From Pelagimonas sp. (lineage in GTDB: Bacteria > Pseudomonadota > Alphaproteobacteria > Rhodobacterales > Rhodobacteraceae): a stretch of 64,000 bases of DNA. A program made the translations under genes and the position numbers. Positions 58,357 to 64,000 of this stretch are shown here, piece after piece (within the stretch, counting starts at the first letter, position 1; every line of letters begins with the position of its first letter). Where the stretch lies: the NCBI GenBank assembly GCA_025210455.1, contig JAOARQ010000002.1, positions 248,001-312,000 on the forward strand. The letters run 5' to 3'. The notes under the pieces are model-generated. The model did not search any database, was not told the origin of the DNA, and was given only the letters and a program-made list of their open reading frames with translations.

Positions 58357-59114
58357 TGCCACAGCTGCCTGACCTCTTTCTGACCCGTCCGATTGCCCAT
58401 CGCGCCCTGCATGATCAGCAGGATCTGCGGCCTGAAAACTCGCGCGCAGCCATGCGTGCCGCCATCGGTGGGAATTATGGGATCGAGATAGATCTGCAAC
58501 TGTCGAAAGACGGTCAGGCCATGGTGTTTCATGATTATGATCTGGGGCGGCTGACGGGTCAGTCCGGCCCGATTCAACAGCGCAGCGCGCGGGATCTGGC
58601 GGGCATCGCCCTGAAACATGGTGATGGCGAAGGAGTGCCAACCCTGCGCGAGGTGCTGGATATCGTCGCCGGTCAGGTGCCGCTTCTGATTGAGCTGAAA
58701 GATCAGGACGGGGCGCTGGGGCCAAATGTGGGGGCGTTAGAACGTGCCACGGCTGAGGCATTGCAAACCTATTCCGGGCCAGTGGCGCTGATGTCGTTTA
58801 ACCCGCATTCCGTCGCAGCTCTGGCAGACCTGGCCCCGGATCTGCCGCGCGGGTTGACCACGGAAAACTTTGCCCCAGAAGACTGGCCCCCGGTGCCAGA
58901 TGCGCGCCTGCATGAGCTGAACCCGATCCCCGATTTTGATCGCGTGGGGGCCTGTTTCGTCAGCCACAACCATGCGCATCTGGACAGCCCCGCGATTCAG
59001 GCGCTGGCGCAGCGCGATGTTCCGATCCTCTGCTGGACCATCAGGTCACCGGAAGATGAGGAAAAAGCACGCAAAATTGCTGCCAATGTGACTTTTGAAG
59101 GCTATGCGGCTTGA
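58356..59114 (+). CDS. glycerophosphodiester phosphodiesterase
   Basis: 252 residues; cytoplasmic (no signal peptide), UgpQ-like. IAHRALHDQQDLRPENSRAA contains the HR...PEN active-site region, then GIEIDLQLSKDGQAMVFHDYDL (E-x-D and HD metal/acid residues). C-terminal VPILCWTIRSPEDEE is the usual closing strand. Releases glycerol 3-phosphate from glycerophosphodiesters. Coupled to the RidA gene. Confidence 0.93.
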   Translation: MPQLPDLFLTRPIAHRALHDQQDLRPENSRAAMRAAIGGNYGIEIDLQLSKDGQAMVFHDYDLGRLTGQSGPIQQRSARDLAGIALKHGDGEGVPTLREVLDIVAGQVPLLIELKDQDGALGPNVGALERATAEALQTYSGPVALMSFNPHSVAALADLAPDLPRGLTTENFAPEDWPPVPDARLHELNPIPDFDRVGACFVSHNHAHLDSPAIQALAQRDVPILCWTIRSPEDEEKARKIAANVTFEGYAA

Positions 59115-59144
59115 ACCCTGCGGCGGGGCTGCCATGTTGAGCGC

Positions 59145-60332
59145 ATGAGCGCGCCAACCCTGACTGTCACCGTCCTGACCAGCCTCTCCCAGATTGCCCA
59201 AAGCGATTGGGATGCCTGTGCCTGCCCCGAAGTGTCTGACGGGGGCCGGGCGGTTGATCCCTTTACCACCTATCGATTTTTGAAGGCGCTGGAAGACAGT
59301 GGCTCGGTCGGGGCTGGCACGGGCTGGGATCCGCGCTATCTGGTTGTCATGGAGGGCGAGACCCCCATCGCCGTAGCGCCATTGTTCGCCAAAGGGCACA
59401 GTCAGGGTGAGTATATTTTCGATTTCAACTGGGCCCATGCCTATGAACAGGCAGGTGGGCGTTATTACCCCAAGCTGCAGATTGCCGTGCCTTTCACCCC
59501 CGCCAGCGGACGGCGGTTTCTGACACGTCCCGGCCATGAAACCACAGGCATGTCAGCCCTGCTGCAAGGCGCGGTGCAACTGGCCGCAGACAATGAGCTG
59601 TCGTCGCTGCACATCACCTTTTGCACCGAGGCCGAGGCCATTGCCGGGGAACAGATGGGGCTGATGCATCGCGTCACCCAGCAGTTTCACTGGGAAAACC
59701 GTGATTATGCGGATTTTGACGGGTTTCTGGCAGATCTGTCATCGCGCAAGCGCAAAACCATCCGCAAGGAACGGGCCAAGGCGCAGGGCTTTGGTGGCAC
59801 ACTAGAAACATTGACCGGGGAGCAGATCCTGCCCGAACATTGGGAGGCCTTCTGGTATTTCTATCAGGACACCGGCGCGCGCAAATGGGGAACCCCCTAT
59901 CTGACGCGGGCGTTTTTTGACATCGCACAAGAAGAGCTGCGTGATGATATCGCCCTGGTCATGGCCAAACGCGATAGGGAATACGTGGCGGGGGCGCTGA
60001 ACTTTATCGGCCGCGAGACGCTGTTTGGGCGCTATTGGGGCTGTCTGGAAGATCACCCCTGCCTGCATTTTGAGGCCTGCTATTATCAGGCCATCGACTT
60101 TGCCATTGCCCATAGGATGCAGCGTGTTGAGGCCGGGGCCCAGGGCGAGCACAAGCTGGCGCGGGGCTATCTGCCGACGCAGACCCATTCGCTGCATTGG
60201 ATTGGGGATCCGGGGTTTGCCGCTGCGATCAAGCGCTATCTGCAAGAAGAGCGGGCCGCTGTGGGCGAGGACATTGAAATCCTCACCTCATATGGGCCGT
60301 TTCGCAATGCCAGGGCTGACGAACAACCCTAG
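59145..60332 (+). CDS. COG3146/DUF482 family GNAT-like acyltransferase
   Basis: 395 residues. FDFNWAHAYEQAGGRYYPKLQ, SSRKRKTIRKERAKAQGFG and EACYYQAIDFAIAHRMQRVEAG, with GAQGEHKLARGY, are the recognisable blocks of this FemAB/GNAT-like family, common in alphaproteobacteria; each block is about the usual distance from the next. It may add an aminoacyl or acyl group to a wall or other acceptor, but the reaction is not known. Thirty bases after the GDPD gene. Confidence 0.85.
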   Translation: MSAPTLTVTVLTSLSQIAQSDWDACACPEVSDGGRAVDPFTTYRFLKALEDSGSVGAGTGWDPRYLVVMEGETPIAVAPLFAKGHSQGEYIFDFNWAHAYEQAGGRYYPKLQIAVPFTPASGRRFLTRPGHETTGMSALLQGAVQLAADNELSSLHITFCTEAEAIAGEQMGLMHRVTQQFHWENRDYADFDGFLADLSSRKRKTIRKERAKAQGFGGTLETLTGEQILPEHWEAFWYFYQDTGARKWGTPYLTRAFFDIAQEELRDDIALVMAKRDREYVAGALNFIGRETLFGRYWGCLEDHPCLHFEACYYQAIDFAIAHRMQRVEAGAQGEHKLARGYLPTQTHSLHWIGDPGFAAAIKRYLQEERAAVGEDIEILTSYGPFRNARADEQP

Positions 60333-60344
60333 CCCCGCTTTTCA

Positions 60345-60361
60345 AGCCCTTTGCGGGCTTT
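60345..60361 (+). terminator. possible terminator after the COG3146 gene
   Basis: AAGCCC-TTTGC-GGGCTT with only two further Ts. It lies between two convergent genes. Confidence 0.4.
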
Positions 60362-60370
60362 CATCGCGGA

Positions 60371-60859
60371 TCAGATCGCGTCCAGCAGACCTTCGCCAGC
60401 GGAGATCTCACAGGCACCGGGGTTTTCTTCGAGGTGCAGTTTGGTGATGGTGCCGTCTTCGACCAGCATTGCATAGCGTTTTGAACGCGCGATCAGACCA
60501 GCGGGTGGGGCATCAAAATCCATGCCAAGCGCTTTGGTCAGGCTGGAATCCGCATCGGCCAGCAGGGTCAGCCCGGCCTCGGTTGCACCGGTGGCCTGCC
60601 CCCAGGCCTGCATCACAAAGGGGTCATTGACCGAAACGCAGATGATTTCATCGACACCTTTGGCGGCAAAGCCATCCTTGGTGCGAATAAAGCTGGGCAC
60701 ATGGGCCGAATGACATGTGGGGGTAAACGCACCGGGCACCGCGAAGATCACAATTTTGCGCCCTGCGGCCCTATCCGCCAGATGAACCGCTTCTGGGCCA
60801 TTTTCACCCATCTGGGTCAGTGTGGCCTCGGGGAGTTTGCTGCCTTCTGAAATCGTCAT
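60371..60859 (-). CDS. Prx5-type peroxiredoxin
   Basis: 162 residues. The peroxidatic cysteine is in PGAFTPTCHSAHVPSF, and the thioredoxin-fold strand IVIFAVPGAF precedes it; DFDAPPAGLIARSKRYAML matches Prx5/AhpE-like members. Reduces peroxides, probably using glutathione/glutaredoxin or thioredoxin. It diverges from the ferredoxin reductase gene (83-base gap), perhaps its electron source (inference). Confidence 0.92.
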   Translation of the reverse strand: MTISEGSKLPEATLTQMGENGPEAVHLADRAAGRKIVIFAVPGAFTPTCHSAHVPSFIRTKDGFAAKGVDEIICVSVNDPFVMQAWGQATGATEAGLTLLADADSSLTKALGMDFDAPPAGLIARSKRYAMLVEDGTITKLHLEENPGACEISAGEGLLDAI

Positions 60860-60942
60860 TTTGCTGTCGTTCCTTGAATTGCGTTTTTGTCCCGCATGAC
60901 TATAGGGTGCGCTGAACGCGATGGAACCGGGAACTGGCGAAA

Positions 60943-62148
60943 ATGAGTAAAGTGATCGTTATCGGCGCAGGGCAGGCAGCGGCCTCATTGGTGGCGCGCC
61001 TGCGTGGCAAGGGCTTTGACGGGCAGATCACTGTGATTGGCGAAGAGTCCAATCCCCCCTATCAACGCCCCCCTTTGTCAAAGGCCTATCTGCTGGGGGA
61101 TATGGCGCTGGAGCGGCTCTATCTGCGGCCCGAAGAGTTCTATAAGGACAACGGCATTGATCTGCATCTGTCGGAAACGGTGACGGCAATTGATCGGGCA
61201 GACAAGAAGGTGATCGCAGGTGGTCGCGCGCTGGACTATGATCATCTGGCGCTGTGCACGGGCTCTGTCCCCCGCCGCCTGCCCGCGGCGATTGGGGGGG
61301 ATCTGAAGGGTGTACATGTTGTGCGCACCTTGAAAGACGTGGATGATATGGCCCCGTCTTTCAAGGAAGGCGCACGGGTTCTGATCGTCGGTGGTGGCTA
61401 TATCGGGCTGGAAGCGGCAGCGGTTTCAGCCAAGCTGGGGCTGAAGGTGACTTTGGTCGAAGCCTCAGAGCGGATTTTGCAGCGCGTGGCGGCCCCTGAA
61501 ACATCGGATTATTTCCGCGACCTACACCGTACACATAATGTAGACATTCGCGAAGGAACCGGATTAGCGCGCCTGACCGGTGACGACCATGTCAGCGGTG
61601 CGGAACTGGCCGATGGCAGCACGCTTGAGGTGGACTTTGTCATTGTCGGTGTGGGGATCACCCCCGCCAGCGCCCTGGCCGAAGCCGCCGGGATCGAGAT
61701 CGACAATGGGATCAAGACCAACCTGCGCGGGCAGACATCGGATCCGGCGATCTGGGCGGCTGGGGATTGCGCGTCTTTCCCACTGAACGGTGAACAGATT
61801 CGGCTGGAGAGCGTGGGCAACGCTGTGGATCAGGCAGAGCTGGTGGCCGATAACATCATGGGGGCCGCGCGCGATTATGTGGCCAAACCTTGGTTCTGGT
61901 CGGATCAATATGACGTGAAGCTTCAGATTGCCGGGCTGAACACCGGTTATGACCGAGTTGTGGTACGTGACACCGGCGATACCCGGTCACATTGGTACTA
62001 TCAGGGGGATCGGCTGCTGGCGGTGGATGCGATGAATGATCCGCGTGGCTATATGGTGGGTAAGCGTCTGATTGAGGCGGGAAAATCACCTGATCCAGCG
62101 GCGGTTGCCGATCCTGAAACCGAACTGAAAGCCCTGTTGAAAGCGTGA
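60943..62148 (+). CDS. FAD-dependent ferredoxin reductase (putidaredoxin reductase type)
   Basis: 401 residues. FAD motif VIVIGAGQAAASLVARLRG, substrate/FAD contact PYQRPPLSKAYLL, NAD motif VLIVGGGYIGLEAAAVSAK, and IWAAGDCASFPL at the second FAD site; a C-terminal oxygenase-reductase-like domain follows (PWFWSDQYDVKLQIAG). Typical of reductases feeding 2Fe-2S ferredoxins for P450s or dioxygenases; no such partner gene lies close. Its stop overlaps the rsmD GTG. Confidence 0.92.
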   Translation: MSKVIVIGAGQAAASLVARLRGKGFDGQITVIGEESNPPYQRPPLSKAYLLGDMALERLYLRPEEFYKDNGIDLHLSETVTAIDRADKKVIAGGRALDYDHLALCTGSVPRRLPAAIGGDLKGVHVVRTLKDVDDMAPSFKEGARVLIVGGGYIGLEAAAVSAKLGLKVTLVEASERILQRVAAPETSDYFRDLHRTHNVDIREGTGLARLTGDDHVSGAELADGSTLEVDFVIVGVGITPASALAEAAGIEIDNGIKTNLRGQTSDPAIWAAGDCASFPLNGEQIRLESVGNAVDQAELVADNIMGAARDYVAKPWFWSDQYDVKLQIAGLNTGYDRVVVRDTGDTRSHWYYQGDRLLAVDAMNDPRGYMVGKRLIEAGKSPDPAAVADPETELKALLKA

Positions 62149-62702
62149 GAATCATCGCGGGCACATACCGGGGCCGCAGCCTGAGCGCTGTCGGCAAAGG
62201 GGACGCCGGGGCGCATCTGCGCCCAACCACCGACCGGGTGCGCGAAAGCCTGTTCAACATGTTGGGCGGGGGTCGATTTGGCAGCCCATTTGATGACACG
62301 CGGGTGCTGGACCTGTTTGCAGGCACCGGAGCATTGGGTCTTGAGGCCCTGTCACGCGGGGCCAATCAGGTGACTTTTGTGGAAAACGGACGCGTTGGGC
62401 AGCGGCTGATCCGCGAGAATGTAAAGCTTTTGGGATGTGCCGCGCAGGTCAAGGTCTTGGGTACAGATGCGACACGCCTGCCCGCAGCTGATGCGCCCGC
62501 GGATCTGGTTTTTCTGGATCCGCCATACGGCAAGGATCTGGGGGAAAAGGCGCTGATATCAGCGCTAAAGTGCGGCTGGATCGCCCCTGAGGCCTTGATC
62601 GTCTGGGAAGAAAATGCCCCCCAGCCTGCGCCGGAGGGCTTTGATTTATTGGACACGCGCCGCTATGGCGACACGACGGTCACGATGTTGGAAGCCGCTT
62701 AA
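62145..62702 (+). CDS. rsmD: 16S rRNA (guanine966-N2)-methyltransferase
   Basis: 185 residues from a GTG at 62145 overlapping the previous stop. MRIIAGTYRGRSL, RPTTDRVRESLFNML, LDLFAGTGALGLEALSRGA and the catalytic LVFLDPPYGKDL are all present. Methylates G966 in the 30S. Its TAA overlaps the convergent TRAP gene's stop by four bases. Confidence 0.95.
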   Translation: MRIIAGTYRGRSLSAVGKGDAGAHLRPTTDRVRESLFNMLGGGRFGSPFDDTRVLDLFAGTGALGLEALSRGANQVTFVENGRVGQRLIRENVKLLGCAAQVKVLGTDATRLPAADAPADLVFLDPPYGKDLGEKALISALKCGWIAPEALIVWEENAPQPAPEGFDLLDTRRYGDTTVTMLEAA

Positions 62703-63742
62703 TTCGCGGCTTCTTCGGTGGCTTTGGCGATCATGGCGCGGGCGTCGTCCACAAGTTGTGTACCCGGCAGACCATTGCCTTCCATTTCGGAAATCCAGTT
62801 GGAAATCACCTGATCCCCAGCCGCACGAATGATCGCGGTCTCAGATTCTGACAGGGTTGCGATCTGGTTATCTGTCTGTTCTATAACAGCTTTGCCCTCG
62901 GCATCACCGATATCAAGCGCGCGGCCAGCCCAGGCTGAGGTTTCAAGACCAGAGTTGGCGTCGATGACAGCGCGCAGGTCATCTGGCAGGCTTTCATAGA
63001 CATCCTTGTTCATCGCCCAGATGAAATACAAATTGTACAACGCATGATCGCCTGCCACATCCGTGTGGCTGTCGGTCAGCTCATCCAGCTTGAGAGAAGG
63101 CGCGATTTCCCACGGGATCACCCCGCCATCCACCACACCTTTGGCAAGGCTTTCAGGGAACTGCGGGACGGGCATGCCGATGGGTTCAGCGCCCAGCTGA
63201 TCAAGCAGCAAAGTCGCGGGGCGCGACGGGCCACGCAGCTTGAGCCCGGCAAGATCCTGCGCCTTCTCCAACGCTGCACCCTTTTTGTGTACAATACCGG
63301 GGCCGTGAACATGCGCGGCAATCAGGTGCACATCGGCAAAGTCATCTGTCAGGTATTTCTGCGTGAATTCCCAGGCCGCGCGACTGGAGTTTTCCGCAGA
63401 TTTTGTCGAGATAAACGGCAGTTCGAGCGTTTCAGTTTCCGGGAAACGGCCTGCCTGATAGCCGGGGATCACCCAGCCGCCATCGACCACACCATCGGCG
63501 ATAAGGTCATATTGTTCCGGCGCGGTGCCGCCCAGTTCCATGAACGGGTAGATTTCCACCTTTATCCGACCATTGGATTCGGCTTCTACTTTTTCGGCCC
63601 AAGGCGTGATGAAATGCTTGGGATTGGCCGAGTTGGGCGAGACAAAATGCTGGAATCGGAGCGTCACTTCCTGCGCATGGGCGGTGCTGGCCAATAGGCT
63701 GGCCGCGACAACAAAAGCGGTTTTGGTGAAAAACTCGGTCAT
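62699..63742 (-). CDS. TRAP transporter substrate-binding protein (DctP family)
   Basis: 347 residues from the ATG at 63742, which has AGGAGG nine bases upstream; the frame extends to 63790 without support. The signal peptide ends ASTAHA. VTLRFQHFVSPNS, KVEAESNGRIKVEIYPFMELGG, GLKLRGPSRPATLLLDQLGAEP and the TRAP arginine region (LRGPSR) are clear. Probably binds an organic acid. No DctQ/DctM permease follows, since rsmD converges there. Confidence 0.9.
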   Translation of the reverse strand: MTEFFTKTAFVVAASLLASTAHAQEVTLRFQHFVSPNSANPKHFITPWAEKVEAESNGRIKVEIYPFMELGGTAPEQYDLIADGVVDGGWVIPGYQAGRFPETETLELPFISTKSAENSSRAAWEFTQKYLTDDFADVHLIAAHVHGPGIVHKKGAALEKAQDLAGLKLRGPSRPATLLLDQLGAEPIGMPVPQFPESLAKGVVDGGVIPWEIAPSLKLDELTDSHTDVAGDHALYNLYFIWAMNKDVYESLPDDLRAVIDANSGLETSAWAGRALDIGDAEGKAVIEQTDNQIATLSESETAIIRAAGDQVISNWISEMEGNGLPGTQLVDDARAMIAKATEEAAN

Positions 63743-63982
63743 GGGGTTTACCCTCCTGCGACTGATGTTTGCTGCAATGCAGCGACACAAAAGATTTACG
63801 CAAGGTTCACTTTCAGCGCAAGTTTATCTCGGACAGCAAAGAGCGAATTTCCAAGTCAAACCGCTAACATCAAAAGATTTTCCCAAGTTTGGAGGAATTT
63901 TCAGACCCAGATTCTGTCGCTGGTTTTTCTTGGGATAGATGATATCGTCGCATTAGAATTTTTGAATTTCAAAGGATGCGCG

Positions 63983-64000
63983 ATGTCACTGTTCAAACCT
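63983..64000 (+). CDS. start of a gene cut by the right edge
   Basis: ATG at 63983 with AAAGGA upstream begins MSLFKP and runs off the window. Divergent from the DctP gene across 240 bases of rather AT-rich DNA (63743-63982) in which I see no other gene. The identity cannot be told from six codons. Confidence 0.4.

Overview
The window looks like the chromosome of a marine alphaproteobacterium of the Rhodobacteraceae (Roseobacter group). The evidence is high GC, the protein types (a plant-type GshA, a 117-residue RpoZ, DUF1491, DUF2062, a DctP-type TRAP binding protein) and the housekeeping order rpoZ-relA/spoT-DUF2062-pdxJ-acpS-lepB-rnc-era-recO-pgsA-moaD-moaE. It holds about 60 protein-coding genes. 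I see no tRNA or rRNA gene, CRISPR array, prophage or intact insertion sequence.

Layout. 1-7.3 kb: glutamate synthase large subunit (cut at the left edge), followed after 3 bases by a diflavin reductase and then a HemS-like protein. 7.3-9 kb: a GNAT and a glutathione-transferase-like gene, separated by a small AT-rich insert bounded by 36-bp direct repeats. 9-14.5 kb: acnB and uvrB. 14.8-18.3 kb: a leucine-rich-repeat protein and gshA. 18.4-28 kb: membrane protein, GNAT, rsmE, ubiA, an OmpA/BON protein with a small coiled-coil partner, a HAD phosphatase, a MaoC hydratase, a split MnmC pair and an EamA transporter. 28-34.5 kb: slt, dapA, a TRIC-like channel, rnhA, a methyltransferase, ispH and a NYN nuclease. 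34.7-46.7 kb: the long housekeeping run from folK to moaE. 46.8-48.7 kb: a FadR-type regulator and an AAA ATPase gene broken by a MITE. 49-53.1 kb: amtB, glnK and a class A PBP. 53.2-57.8 kb: mlaC, mlaA and a type I secretion ABC/HlyD pair. 57.9-64 kb: RidA, GDPD, a COG3146 acyltransferase, a peroxiredoxin, a ferredoxin reductase, rsmD and a lone TRAP binding protein.

Five things stand out. (1) GltB sits in an operon with a diflavin reductase and no GltD is present in the window; GltB also has a shortened Fe-S cysteine spacing and a C-terminal extension. (2) A 44-bp array of four 11-bp iterons lies in the same orientation 58 and 64 bases upstream of two unrelated genes 30 kb apart. (3) A 263-bp MITE interrupts an AAA ATPase; removing it with one TA copy restores the frame exactly. 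(4) A ~120-bp GC-rich palindromic intergenic repeat occurs three times. (5) An AT-rich insert between two genes is bounded by copies of the end of the glutathione-transferase gene.

Functionally the region links nitrogen assimilation (GltB, AmtB, GlnK), stringent response and RNA processing, envelope lipid upkeep (Mla, PBP1A, Slt, PgsA), tRNA/rRNA modification (MnmD, RsmE, RsmD) and redox/thiol chemistry (GshA, peroxiredoxin, reductases). Function calls come from reading translated sequence and remembered family motifs; no database search was run.
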